NCBI GenBank assembly: GCA_951640165.1
Contig: OX621237.1
Span: forward strand, 1,550,001-1,614,000
Direction: 5' to 3'
Source of the DNA: Pseudoips prasinana
Taxonomy: Eukaryota; Arthropoda; Insecta; Lepidoptera; Nolidae
Length of the DNA: 64,000 nucleotides
Below, piece by piece: positions 1 through 10,480 of this stretch; within the stretch, counting starts at the first letter, position 1, and every line of letters begins with the position of its first letter. A program made the position numbers and the translations under genes. The notes beneath the pieces are model-generated. The model had not been told where the DNA came from, ran no database searches, and was given only the letters and a program-made list of their open reading frames with translations.

Positions 1-60
1 TCAAGTATTAGGTATTTTAATCAAGCAAATAATAGTCTACCTAGAGGTATTGAAGTTATT

Positions 61-414
61 TTGATTCTTAGCTTTACTCATAAGATTTTGACTTTCTCAT
101 TATATTATCAGGTTTATCTAGTGCCCTTGGAACATATAGCTATATGGTATGTCCTGAGTGTGAGGCCACTATTCTTCGATTGTTCAACAAATGTATTTGT
201 GCATACATCATGGACAATCATCGCCCGAGGAACAGAGGTGGATTATAAACGACTTTCATACACTAAAAACATAAAGTGTGGAAGAATAATAAGCAAGCTA
301 TTAGTTGACAATCTTCCTCGAAACTCGAGACTTTATTTCGGAAAAATAGGTATCTATATTTACAAATTCTTTGTGATATTTGCAAACTCCTTCCTAGTAT
401 TGAAGAACTATTAA
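61..414 (+). pseudogene. possible piggyBac-like transposase relic
   Basis: An open frame of 117 codons. Its second half contains an LLVDNLPRNSRLYF stretch that resembles the segment before the second catalytic aspartate of piggyBac-type transposases, where a leucine-rich helix, a short loop and LYFDNFF follow one another. The aspartate itself is missing here (LYFGK). No other piggyBac motif, zinc-binding tail or terminal repeat is visible, and the first half is unrecognised. It could equally be a chance open frame in AT-rich DNA; the family call is inference from one short motif. Confidence 0.22.
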
Positions 415-532
415 CTGATTTACTTTCAGGGAAGTCATATAGCTAGCTAGTACTACAGTATACATTAGTATAGAATATTGAATAGTAAAAGTAATGTTTT
501 GACTTACTAGCGCTCTTATTGTCTGATATCAT

Positions 533-647
533 CAGCCTGATATTGTCCACTGCTGGACCTCCCCCAAAGGTTTCTATAACGTTGCTATTTGGAGGGGTTT
601 GCCGTAGTCACCGCGCTTGGCATGCGAATTGGCGACCGCCCCGTATT
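533..647 (-). mobile_element. SINE-R 3' part (shares tail with RTE-like LINE)
   Basis: On the minus strand this runs through GCCAAGCGCGGTGACTACGG and a GTCCAGCAGTGGAC block and ends in GGCTGATGATATC. The same order of blocks occurs at 18217-18460, 38590-38820 and 58100-58345. The 5' head is missing. It abuts a LINE tail pointing the other way at 648. Confidence 0.6.
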
Positions 648-772
648 TAGTCCCCTACAAGATGGACCACCTATCTTGAAAGGATATCGAATGGATAGGA
701 TAGCGGAGGTCTTTGAGAGAGGCCTATGTCTATCAGTGGATGACTTTCGCCTAATATGATGATGATGAAGTC
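648..772 (+). pseudogene. RTE-like LINE 3' end, decayed
   Basis: The plus strand has CCCCTACAAGATGGACC, then a GAGGTCTTTGAGAGAGGCC stretch, and ends in repeated ATG triplets. This is the decayed nucleotide form of the reverse-transcriptase C-terminal tail that is better preserved at 7418-7757 and 25655-25855. Stops and indels break the frame. Only the last 120 bp of the LINE remain. Confidence 0.6.
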
Positions 773-3581
773 CTAAGAATTTGACCGCAAAGTCGCTGTC
801 AAACATAACAACAAGTTAGTTGACACACGTATGAATTAAAACAAACCCTTGAAGTTTTCCGATAAAATTCTTTCTTATAAAGTTATAAAACAGTTACAGT
901 AGTTACGTAGTAAACGTATAAAAATTAATGATGTTTTTATAGCTAGATATCTGCAGCATAAAAAACGCCTGGAGATTAGCAAATAAAATATTTATGACGA
1001 CACACGACTTTTATCGCACTAATGATGCTGTGTGCATTATGACAAAGCACCTCACTCACACCAACACAATCAGTTATGGCTGTACACGTAGGGTTCACGC
1101 TCCAAACTTGATTAAAACGTTAAATGAATGCCAATTTTCAAAGAAACTCTGCGACATACAGCATACGTGATAAACATTCGAAAAAGCTTCATCGGACGCG
1201 TGAAAGGAAGCTTGTAATTAGCGTCAGGGATCTTCACAAACGTTCCATTTTCCGGACACCGCGCAGAAAAGTAGGCCAGTGGCAGCCCTGACTCCCACAG
1301 CTGCGCTGTGTACGCACACAGACCAATGAATATATAGACTTGGCAATCCCTTCAACATGTAGATTTCATGTGCGTTGCGAATTCTTAAATATATTTTGTT
1401 TTTGATAAATATTGCTTTAAAAAATGTAATAAATACTCTTGTTTTTTACATCCCGGTAGTCTATTAAGAAAAATATTATTTAGTCTGGTTACAAATTAAA
1501 ACTAAATTCAATTATTGGTCGGCGTTTATAATATTACCTACTTGTTTAGCTTATAAAGAGACTGCATTTGTAAGAAACAATTTAGAACTGTTCAAATCTC
1601 ATCATAATCGTACGGAATCAACGAGATAACGTTAAGTGAAAAATTACAGAACAAAAACAGGTTTAAGGCTTTTAGTTTTGAAGCAATCAAACTGTTAAAA
1701 CGGGTTTCAGTAAACGAATTATTACAACAAAAGCGAATGAGTTTTTAGTAACCTAATGTTATCATACGGTCACAGAATTATTAATAATTGTGTACCGTAT
1801 GTGCGACTTATTTTTGTATGATTTAGAGTACCATGTTTTAGGTAAAACACTGGGTTGAATTATACCTTGTACCGGCTCTTTGTGACTGTGTTCAGCGAAT
1901 AAATGATTATGATTATTATGATAACCAGTTCGTAGTAATAATTGGTAATCTTGTATGCTGTACACTATTTTTTCTTCTCTATTGTTGAATTGTCTGAAAT
2001 GTTCAATAAAGAATAAAACATAGCTGGCATATTTAAATAGGCCTAAAACTCCCACTCGCAGATATTATGTAATGACGTCGTACAAAATTTCATTAAAATA
2101 AGTAAGATAGAAAGTAATCAAAAACTTATTCTCCTATTTTTTGAGAGCTAGACTAATTAGCAAATTTTAATTTGCTAAGATCTAAAATATACATAAATAC
2201 GTTTTCTTTCATTATTTTTACAAAAGCGCTTACCTTACTTTATTAACGCTGTAGCAAATAATTCAATGTCACTTCTACAAATAGTGTAGCTATTCTATGC
2301 TACACATGAACAGACATCGCCCGGCAGAGTTAGCACAGCAAATGTGTAAACGGAAGAGATAGGCTTTTCTTTGACTCCTTTTAAATGTCCGAGGGAGCTG
2401 TAAATAGGATGCAAACAGAGATACGGCTACCTGTCGGCGCAGATGAAAAATTAGTGTGTTCCTACTGTACCTCTTTACAGAGCAAGTTTACTGTGTTGGG
2501 AATTGTCTGGGACGAAACGAGATGGCTGTTTTTTAACGAAAGGCCGTGTTTGTATTTTTAACTCTTTTTATCAAAGAGTATTAAGAATTCCTTAGTCTAA
2601 CCACTCGTCAAGAGTGTCATTGTTTTTGTGAAAATTATAAATATGGGTATTTTTTTATAGCATATCGTCTTATACTGTGGAACAAAAAAAAATTGCAAAG
2701 TATTTATATTTTTTTGTGTTAAAGTTGAATCAGTATTATAATTGCGTAGCCAACTATGGCAAACTTCACTTTTTTCTTTCATTTGATCTATATAAGTTCC
2801 ATTTCTGTTCTTTCCTTACTTCAGAGAAGGTAATGTAGATACTTTTCCTTCTATGATCTACGTTTGTATTATGCCATATTGAGTGACTGAATATTTTACT
2901 TTTTTTGTTTCCGCTATACTACTTAGTAAAAACAAAATCAACATCTACTATTTTCAACACCTTTAGAAACTATTATTAAATATTTTAAAGGTACTATTTA
3001 GTTACTCTACTTACAAGCAATTTACTGGCCATCGGTGGAAAGAAAACGCGTACGATCAATTCCGGTTTGAGACTGAATTTTTCGTCCGCTTTTTTATGAT
3101 AAGTTCTTGTTTCTTGAAAGGTACGGCATAAAGGATTTTGATCAAAGAGCAATCTGATTAGGAAAATAATTCTACAGTTTATGATAATTGCAAGTATCAT
3201 AAAAACGCTATCTTGTGTTAGTAATGTTCAGAGCTAATCGTGATATGACATGACATGACACATCACGACGAGTCTGTTTAAGATGTGAATATTAGCATGG
3301 CGTGATTTAAGTAGTATTAATTGAACTAAGTTGTTTTGAGTTCCTCATTCATTACCAACGGGGAGCATGGTAATGTCTAGGCTGTAGTCTGCACTCTTTA
3401 CTACTATACTTCGTAAAGGACAGCAAAGTAGTATAAGGTGATGTCTTCATGCTCGTATCCATATCATATCAGAGTTGAGGAAGATAAAGTGAGGTTAATA
3501 TGAGGATGTGTAGTCACTCATCGTAGATACATAGATTAACAGACTAGTGAGAGATGACTTTCTGGGGGGCTACTGGCTAAT
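773..3581. other. no gene recognised
   Basis: AT-rich sequence with only short open frames (up to 97 codons) and no recognisable protein motif. A GC-richer stretch at about 1145-1335 stands out from its surroundings but carries no long frame. I see no RNA gene and no clear repeat here. Confidence 0.5.
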
Positions 3582-3727
3582 AAATAAATAAAGGTTAAAA
3601 ATAACTTAATCAATCGTTAAATCGGCTTCGACGTTGAAAATTGCATTCTGGACCATTTATGACGTCACATGTGCTTATGGAAGCCTATTTAATGATTGAT
3701 TAAGTCATTTTTAACCTTTATTTATTT
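3582..3727. mobile_element. foldback MITE, 41-bp inverted ends
   Basis: A 146-bp element whose first and last 41 bases are inverted copies with two mismatches. The ends start AAATAAATAAAGG and run through AACTTAATCAATC. The middle is about 64 bp and contains a GACGTCAC palindrome. There is no coding capacity. No second copy was seen in the window, so the family is unknown. Confidence 0.7.
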
Positions 3728-4135
3728 GAACGCTGATCACTACCCGGTGTTCGGCGACTTATTTAGCCTGATTCTCGTAATGAAATCAAGGAACTTCTGT
3801 CGCTGCGATCACCTTGATGGACGTTGGTGGGTCCATCAATAGGTATTCTAATAGGGTTGGTGTTCAGATATTTTTAGATAAGAATAAAAATGCGGCCCTT
3901 ATGTAAAACCTCAAACAATTTTATTTTTAAAGCCATTTAATACTTTATATTCTGCCTACGTATGCATATTAATGTTCGCGACTTTAGTTTGAGAAGTCGG
4001 AGCACGTTTATAAAGCTGGTTATTAATGGATAAATTAATTTGCTTGCAGAAAGTTATTAGACGTCACTTGCCTCGAACAAAAGCTAACAAAGTGATTATA
4101 AAATTATTCAATAGTGTTGTAGCAACTGCTACGCA
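3728..4135. other. no gene recognised
   Basis: AT-rich, with no motif, long frame or obvious repeat. Confidence 0.5.
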
Positions 4136-4272
4136 GTATGATTCATATAAAAAGTAGGATTTTGTGTGCCGTATGACTGATATAAAAAGTAGTATTTTGT
4201 ATACAATATTACTAAGGTAAAACGTAGGATTTATAAGGAGTATCACTAAATTCAATAAGTAGAATATTTTTC
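4136..4272. repeat. short tandem array, about 34-bp unit, 4 copies
   Basis: Four diverged units of 34-35 bp follow one another, each built on GTATNACTNATATAAAAAGTAGNATTTT. The later units have drifted more than the first two. The 63-codon minus-strand frame over this stretch is a by-product of the array. Confidence 0.55.
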
Positions 4273-4402
4273 TGCTCTACCACCGAGAATTTCAACAAGC
4301 TACCGGAATAAATAACTGAAATATTTACGCTTAATAAAAACTAGGTAAGTGCCAATTGACAAGGGCATTAATGCAATCGTATCTTTATTTAAAGTTATTT
4401 AA

Positions 4403-4447
4403 TCCTACTATCCTTCCAATATTATAAATGCGAAAGTTTGTTGTATA
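4403..4447 (+). mobile_element. Helitron-2 5' end fragment
   Basis: TCCTACTATCC followed by AATATTATAAATGCGAAAG matches the 5' end of the Helitron-2 family seen at 57095, 62329 and, reversed, at 12827. Nothing resembling the 3' hairpin and CTAG follows, so this is a remnant. Confidence 0.5.
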
Positions 4448-4884
4448 ATACACGACTAACAACCAGACTGTGGAAGTAAGTTTAGAATATAGTAATAATA
4501 AGTTTTGAAGCATATTTTTTGTGTTAAAATATGCTAGTTATAAATGTAATTCTACTCATCTGTATTATTTACGTAACAAACTAGCAATTGAGTGAACTGT
4601 ACAAACAGTGCGATGTATTATTGACCGTTCGACAACTTTTTATAAGTAACACTATTATCCTGCTATCATACCATCCTGAACACTTTGGTTACAAAAGACG
4701 CAAACATGCAGTATGCTCACTCCTAGCAGTTACCACAAATTTTGTTCAACGGTTCTTTATCTTATTTATATGTATCTTTATAACAAGGCCAATCAAACTT
4801 AACTTTAATATATCCCCCAACAAACTTCCAATGTAAATAAAGAATCAAGTATTGGTTGAAAACCTTGGTCTTTGATACTACAGA
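4448..4884. other. no gene recognised
   Basis: AT-rich. An 82-codon frame at 4588-4836 lacks any recognisable motif and I do not regard it as a gene. Confidence 0.45.
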
Positions 4885-5405
4885 AGAACTTATTCATATT
4901 ATCACCTAGATGTTCCTTCAGAAACAGTCATGTTGACTGTTTTCTTTGACTATCGCGGTGTTGTGCACTCTGAATTCTTACTGGAAGATTGAACGGTAAA
5001 TTATAAGAATATTATTTGATCGTCATCGTTATGCGGCGTTTAAGAGAGCAAATTCGACGAAAAAAGGCCGGATTTGTGGAAAGAAAATTCTTGGATTTTG
5101 CACCACGATAATGCGCCTTCGCACAAGGCCATCATTGTGAACGAATTTTTGACCAAACACTCAACAAATACCATCCAGCAACCACTATATTCATCAGATA
5201 TGGCTCCAGCTTACTTCTTTCTTTTTCCTAAACTCAAATTACCACTTCGTGGTACCCGTTTTCAATCGGTAGAAGACATAAAGGAGAATTCGCGGCGAGA
5301 ACTGAACTCAATTGAAGGAGCATACTTTGAAGGTGATAAAATAAATTTGGATGAATAACAAACATTTTGTATATTATTGATCTTTTCCCGGTACTTTCTT
5401 GACAG
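4885..5405 (+). pseudogene. mariner transposase relic (C-terminal half)
   Basis: The translation shows a mariner-family transposase in pieces: a stretch around FFDYRGVVH, then (from 5074 in one frame) SWILHHDNAPSHK with the second catalytic aspartate, then SSDMAPAYFFLFPKLK with the third, spaced as in mariner D,D(34)D enzymes. The end matches the usual EGDKINLDE terminus. Decay is clear. The N-terminal DNA-binding half and the first aspartate region are absent, a run of A residues near 5060 shifts the frame, and about 40 residues are missing between ELNSI and EGAYFEGD. The sequence after the stop (to about 5405) looks like the remaining 3' untranslated part. There is no intact terminal repeat pair, so it is immobile. 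Confidence 0.85.
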
Positions 5406-6120
5406 AGTAGTATATATATTTTGAATATACCATCGCATTTAAATTAAATTATCTAGGTACTCTTGGGGATCAAATACTACCGTGTCCACGAATTATCTAG
5501 TAAACATACCCAGTTAGTGCAATGAGTATCAACATTTTAGCGAAGAAGATAGAGCATAACGTTTTTTCGTTCTATAATAAAGTACTTCCATTTAACAGGA
5601 TACATTCACTAATAATAAAATCACTAGGACTTACTTTATATCATTGGCGCGGTACTTACACTTTGCCCCTGTAAAGTAAACGCGCCAATGATATTAAGTT
5701 GATTGTAAGCGTCATAGGTTGCGGTAACCACTTGCCATCTGGTGGGCCGTATGTTTGATGATCTACTTGGTACTGTAAACAACATTCGATGATCCGACCG
5801 ACCGAGTCCGACCGATTTCGATCAACTCCTAGTCATACGACATTGAGGCGCCTGAAGATGGCCATAGCCATGGCGGCCATAGCCATTCTCCTTAGTAAAC
5901 TGTCGTGCCCGCTGAGTGCACATAAGTTTCCTATCAACGTAAAGGTATTGATTAGTCGGGAGTTTTCGAGCTTTCAGCACAGGAGCGGGCTAAATACTTT
6001 CCAAGTTTAAAATGACAGAAAGAAAATCCATAAAAGCATGCACAAAACCCATATATTCCTGTAATTAATGTATTTTATGAATGTTTTTTATGTATTGCTT
6101 CATGAGAACATTTTATCTAA
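5406..6120. other. no gene; small repeat remnants
   Basis: It holds a hairpin at 5636-5695 (own entry). A short piece at 5715-5760 (CCACTTGCCATCTGGTGGG) resembles the LINE tail at 26300-26480. A 73-codon frame at 5789-6010 has no family match by eye and is not called a gene. Confidence 0.45.
5636..5695. repeat. imperfect hairpin
   Basis: ATATCATTGGCGCG at the left is answered by its exact reverse complement at the right, with further partial pairing inwards (TACTTACACTTTG against TAAAGTAA). It is probably a small foldback element; no second copy was seen. Confidence 0.5.
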
Positions 6121-6186
6121 GTTTGCACTAGTGAAATGAATCCCGGTGCATGGGTACTTTACGATATTTTATTGATGGACAAAGTA

Positions 6187-6320
6187 CAGACGACAGTGCA
6201 TCGAGCTACCCCAATCTCGCAATTTTCCCCAATTGAAAGTTAACCTTATGCTTTTGCGATAAAGTTGAAAGTCTATAAAAAAAATTGACAGATTGGGGTA
6301 GCTGGATGTGCTGGCGTTTG
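6187..6320. mobile_element. MITE-P copy (palindromic, TA target)
   Basis: A near-palindromic element of about 135 bp whose arms read CAGACG..CAG..GCATCGAGCTACCCCAATCT inward from both ends. It is flanked by TA on each side. The family occurs at 20092, 36016, 42384 and 59214 and in pieces at 12842 and 39274/41888. It has no coding capacity and was presumably moved by a transposase of the TA-targeting Tc1/mariner type (inference). The 65 bases before it are shared with those before the copy at 20092. Confidence 0.75.
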
Positions 6321-6322
6321 TA

Positions 6323-6740
6323 CATTTAAAAAATGAAATGAGGAGGATTGAACCCAGGTGTAAATGTTTAATGTGTAAATGGTTTATGTCAAGTATTTAT
6401 GCTAATTTAACAAGAAAGAGATATATTTTGCTTGATGCAATAAAGCGTACTCAGCTCTACAAAATAATATGTATATCTTGTGTATTCCGTTCTTGTGTAT
6501 ATACACTATAATGTTACGTATTTGGCATTCGCGTGTCCAGAGCGTACCGAGTGTCAAATTGTGATAAGGTCATCTGTCATTCTCGTTCATTGCTTTAGCG
6601 GGAAATAAGCTAACTACTATACCGAATATACAAGTATTATTCATTGCTTGCTGTTGTAGTCGGTTTTTAAAACGATTACTCTAGAATAACTGTCATTAAG
6701 TCTTACATTTCGGCTCCTTTTCATAATTCTATCTATCTAT
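6323..6740. other. no gene recognised
   Basis: AT-rich, with no motif beyond a short frame (67 codons) that reads through the MITE edge. Confidence 0.45.
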
Positions 6741-6906
6741 CTAATTTGTTAGCGGGTGGGAATTTCAGGACACGTGCCCTGAGATGATAATTACGTGTCC
6801 TCTCAATTTACCGGCTCGTGCCAATTGGCACACCGACTGCGCCACAAACAGATCGCTGTATTTCTGGCCGTTTTTTTGTTAGTGACGTCACTTTTTTTGA
6901 CTAACG

Positions 6907-6972
6907 CCTCAGCCCTAAGGGGAGTGGGATGAAGAGCCGCTCCTCTTCATCCAACTCCCCTTAGAGCTGAGG
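6907..6972. repeat. 30-bp inverted repeat hairpin
   Basis: The two 30-bp arms begin CCTCAGC and end GGATGAAGAG, with two mismatches and a 6-base loop. GC content is well above the surroundings. Terminal inverted repeats of a lost element, or a small foldback element, are both possible. Confidence 0.6.
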
Positions 6973-7118
6973 TCTGGGTTCTTACCCAATCATGGCCTGC
7001 TTTTGACGCGTGAATATATCTCACAGAAGGAGATCATAGCGTCCCATTAAGTGTTCACCCAACAGTATCGCGCTTACCATTACCGGCGGGAACAGGTGAC
7101 TGCCACTCTCTATCATTG

Positions 7119-7376
7119 GTTCCTCGTTGGTCTAGCGGTAGCGAGGTCAACCGCAAATACTGCGTTCAAATCGACGACGTCCTGGGTTCAAATCCCGGGT
7201 CAGGCCACAAGTGGATATAGTCAGTCAGTCCTATACCTTTCCGGTCGTGGCACTATTCGCCCCATAGGATCATGAGACTGATGGAGTAGAAAGAGCCCCT
7301 GTGTTTGCGCACACACCGCCTCTTGCAGATGGCTAATCTCCATTGAGACTGACCGCCGTGGCCGAAATTCTCTACT
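7119..7376 (+). mobile_element. SINE-C, tRNA-headed
   Basis: The head carries pol III promoter boxes: A-box-like TGGTCTAGCGG near 7130 and B-box-like GGTTCAAATCC near 7184. A 180-bp body follows, with TTTCCGGTCGTG and CAGATGGCTAATCTCC blocks. A minus-strand copy lies at 46393-46757 and a body-only copy at 26601-26775. It is not a functional tRNA gene because the head cannot form a full cloverleaf. The A-rich region after it runs into a LINE tail. Confidence 0.75.
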
Positions 7377-7417
7377 AGAAAGATAAATGAATAATGGAAA
7401 TGAATAAAATAAATAAA

Positions 7418-7757
7418 GAAAAAAGAGCAATGGAAATGGTTTCCCTATGAGATCGAATCACAAATGTTGAGATCCGCAGGCGAACCAAAGTAACCGACAT
7501 AACTGTAAGAATTGCCGAGGTGAAGTGGCAATGGGTAGGGCACATAGCTCGTAGAGCCGACGGCCGCTGGGGCAGAAAGGTTCTCGAGTGGCGACCATGA
7601 ACCGGAAGACGCAGCGTGGGCAGGCCCCCTACAAGATGGACCGATGATCTTGTGCGGGTCGCTGGATATCGCTGGATGCGGATGGCGCCAGACCAGCAAT
7701 TGTGGAGATCTTTGGGGGAGGCTTTTGTCCAGCAGTGGAAGTTTTTCGGCTGATGAC
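7418..7757 (+). pseudogene. RTE-like LINE, reverse transcriptase C-terminal tail
   Basis: Reading the plus strand in one frame gives VEIRRRTKVTDI, then VKWQWVGHIARR, then GRPPTRWTDDLVRVAG and LWRSLGEAFVQQW. This is the conserved C-terminal tail of endonuclease/reverse-transcriptase polyproteins of RTE-like non-LTR retrotransposons. The frame has TGA stops (one early, one after KVLEWRP), so it is dead. Only the last 340 bp were inserted, which is usual for LINE copies truncated at the 5' end. Long minus-strand frames over the same stretch are shadows. Confidence 0.85.
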
Positions 7758-8330
7758 AATTTTCCCAGAACTCTACAATAGTATGAGCCCCTCCAGAAAA
7801 GATAAGGGTCAACATCACACAAGTGTCGTTCCGGAAGTTACAAGCGTTTATCGATTACGGTAACTGCTTAATATTAAGTGGTCATATGCTATTTTACATT
7901 AACACTTCGAGCGTGACGCTATGACAAGAAAATCAATCAATCTGAGCTGACAAAAAGTTCCCAATGAATAAGTCAAGCTATATAGTATTCCTCAGAGAAT
8001 AGCGCAAATATTGCAGCGGTTCACGACATTTTCGAATCTGCCTGCGTGGTTGCCATGCCCACAACAATTGCATTTCAATTTAAAGTCCATGTTGGAAATG
8101 AAATTTTATTGCATTCACCAAGTCTTAAAACGAAAAGATGTTCAGTATATTGTAATTGCGTTCAAGGACTCTAACTGTTGATATACAATGGAACGATGTC
8201 ACCGCAAGCTGTTGATTTATATGGTTTAATGCATTTTATATTTAATTTCACTATGAAAAGGTATATATATCAGAATATATTGTATCGTAGAAAAAATGTA
8301 CACTATAATATGTACTACTAGTAATGATTA
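7758..8330. other. no gene recognised
   Basis: AT-rich, without long frames, tRNA-like boxes or recognised repeat blocks. Confidence 0.5.
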
Positions 8331-8332
8331 AT

Positions 8333-8924
8333 TATACTAATATTATAAAGGCGACAATTTGTGTGTGTGTGTGTGTGTGTGAGTATGTATGTTTGTTACT
8401 TCTTCATGCATAAACTATCGAACGGATTTTGATGAAATTTTGTAGTAATATAGCTTAATATACAACTTGTAACGTAATGAACGCACACCCTCAAACACCC
8501 CTATTAGAATATTCTGTTGTCATCATAATACACACTGTGAATTTTTAATTTAACATGTATATGCATTGTTATTTACTAAATTAGTTTCTTGGAATAAAGT
8601 TTATTTTTTTTGTTTTGTATTGAATGATGGAATTTGTATGAATACAAATAAAACTACGATTTAAAAAGTCTTATTACTATGACTTACGGTCCATTTCAAT
8701 TTGTTTTGACTTTATAGGGTTAATATGACAATAATTTCCGTAGTCTTAATTATTTTGGAATAAAAATTACTTATATTAAAAATGATATAAATCGATTCAG
8801 TAAACGATTCTGAACAAACTATTTTCAGGGTGTGCGTTAATTAAGTTACATGTTGTATATCCGAATAACAAATAGGCTATAATTTATACAGTTTAATGCG
8901 GGTAAAACCGCGGGGCACTGCTAG
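8333..8924 (+). mobile_element. Helitron-2 copy with an element inside
   Basis: The 5' part reads ACTAATATTATAAAGGCG and continues through a GT microsatellite into CGAACGGATTTTGATGAAA. The 3' part has the CGCGG-type hairpin (GCGGGTAAAACCGCGG) followed by GGGCACTG and CTAG, as in Helitrons, which end in CTRR after a short hairpin. The 5' TC is not clear, so the start is approximate. A 397-bp inverted-repeat element sits inside (8461-8857). Confidence 0.7.
8461..8857. mobile_element. inverted-repeat element nested in Helitron
   Basis: The left end TACAACTTGTAACGTAATGA and the following ACGCACACCCT are matched in inverse at 8825-8857, with about four mismatches over 33 bp. TA flanks both sides. 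The interior is AT-rich and non-coding. The Helitron sequence on the two sides (AATATAGCTTA.. and ..AATAGGCTATAATTTA) reads on from one to the other. Confidence 0.65.
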
Positions 8925-9326
8925 TAGTACATAATAATATCACCCACCACTATTTATGAATGTGTTTATATGACCACAAATTTCTAACCAACAGATAAAT
9001 AAAAAATCGATTGAAAATTCCGTAGATAGGTACTCGTATAGAGTGTAGGTTTGCATTTTGTCTTGCTATCGCTAACCGCAGACTAGTCTTAGTTCAACGT
9101 CCAGTCTTATTTAGGTTTCGATGGTCGGCTGCATAATGTATGGAAAGCATCCGGCTGCTGCCAGGTCCAATGTGGAGCAATCAGGCGAACACTGAAGGAA
9201 ATAAATGTTGCAGTAGCAGTAGGAGGATAAGTTGAGACCTGAGTGCGGTGACGTTATGGGAGAAAGTTTCAGCGGCCGGGTTATTTTTTTTTATAAATAC
9301 TACATACATAACTGATTAAAATAAAA
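8925..9326. other. no gene recognised
   Basis: AT-rich; nothing supported. Confidence 0.45.
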
Positions 9327-9329
9327 TAA

Positions 9330-9535
9330 AATAAAAAATAAGAAAGGTTTTATTCACGTAGACTTAAAAAAAACGCTTGTAAATAGTCAAAACATGTTTG
9401 TAGTAATACAGTTATTATTTCTAGTTACATATACTTATATATATTTAGGTACACGGAATGTTAAAACATTTATACAATTTATTTTATAATGGTAGTGACA
9501 TTTAGCTAGCTTGTATTAAGTTATTGTCAAGGAGA
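9330..9535 (-). mobile_element. LINE-4 3' tail
   Basis: The minus strand ends GTCTACGTGAATAAAACC after a TTTACAAGCG block. This is the same 3' untranslated tail as at 11845, 15900, 49500 and 52305. The AATAAA at the end is a plausible polyadenylation signal. No coding part is left. Confidence 0.65.
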
Positions 9536-9886
9536 TTATGTTTAGTTGAAGTTTATAATATTATGTATTGAAATTTATATTTTACTACATATTGTCTGAA
9601 TGGTTTAATTAATAATTAAACATAATTTAACTTAGTTATCTAAAAAGAACTGAAGTAAAACTTAGATACAGGAAATTTAACTGGATGAGAGAAAGAGAGA
9701 AAGAAAATTTGTTCTCGCACATTTCTCTTTTGCCCTTACATGCCACTTATATTTCCGTTCGCCTCGCCCAGTGCACTTTCGTAACGCATTCCTAATTAGT
9801 TTATAAATGTAATTCATATATTTATTTTTAATGAATGTACTTTTTTTGTAATCATATAGTATTCAGATACAATGTAAATAATAATA

Positions 9887-10110
9887 ATAATAATATCTCG
9901 GGACAGTGTCACACAGATCATCCTAGCCCCAAACTAAGCAAAGCTTGTACTATGGGTACCAGGCGACGATATACATACTTATATAGATAGATAAATACTT
10001 ATATACATAGAAAACATCCATGACTCAGAAACAAAAATATTTGCACTTACCGGGATTCGAACCCAGGACCACCAGCTTCGTAAGCAGGAGCACTACCAAC
10101 TAGGCTACGG
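9887..10110 (-). mobile_element. SINE-A copy
   Basis: On the minus strand the head has the A-box TAGCCTAGTTGG and a B-box-like GGTTCGAATCC. The body has the TTTGTTTCTGAGTCATGGATG, AAGTATGTATATCGTCGCCTG and GGGGCTAGGATGATCTGTG blocks. A short ATT repeat forms the tail. Other copies are at 33710, 35040, 43043 and 53601. It is pol III-type and not a functional tRNA. Confidence 0.8.
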
Positions 10111-10124
10111 TTTTTTATGAATAA

Positions 10125-10200
10125 ATAAATAAACGCTTTCGTCACGAATATACCAACTTACTCCCCAAGTCAAGTTCGCGTCATGAAAGTTTTACTTCAA
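10125..10200 (-). mobile_element. MITE-G end fragment
   Basis: CAACTTACTCCCCAAGTCAA and GAAAGTTTTACTTCA are the reverse of the left end of the element at 18143-18658. Only about 75 bp are present. Confidence 0.4.
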
Positions 10201-10259
10201 AAAAACAATAAACAGCTTCGATTTTCAAAACTTATAGAAATTATAAATATGGAAATGAC

Positions 10260-10480
10260 TGCCCTTATCTAGACTTTTTCAAAGCCACTATAATATTTAA
10301 ATTTCTTTACTATCTATCTTGCATATACGTCTCGCTCATTGAAAAAGTAACAGAACCACAAACTAAATATCCATGCCCTACACCATCTTTATTTACCGTT
10401 TACATTTTTTTGCCGGATTTATAGATAATAGTACGGAACACTTCTTATGCGGGTCCGACTCGCACTTGGCCAGTTTTTTA
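10260..10480 (+). repeat. repeat T (ends in TCCGACTCGCACTTGGCC)
   Basis: The right edge has ACGGAACACTTCTTATGCG, then TCCGACTCGCACTTGGCC and a T run. The same edge occurs at 25595. Class unknown; dispersed and non-coding. Confidence 0.45.

Noticed and set aside
5789..6010. 73-codon frame as a host gene
   Set aside because: No motif, no conserved start context, and surrounded by repeat remnants.
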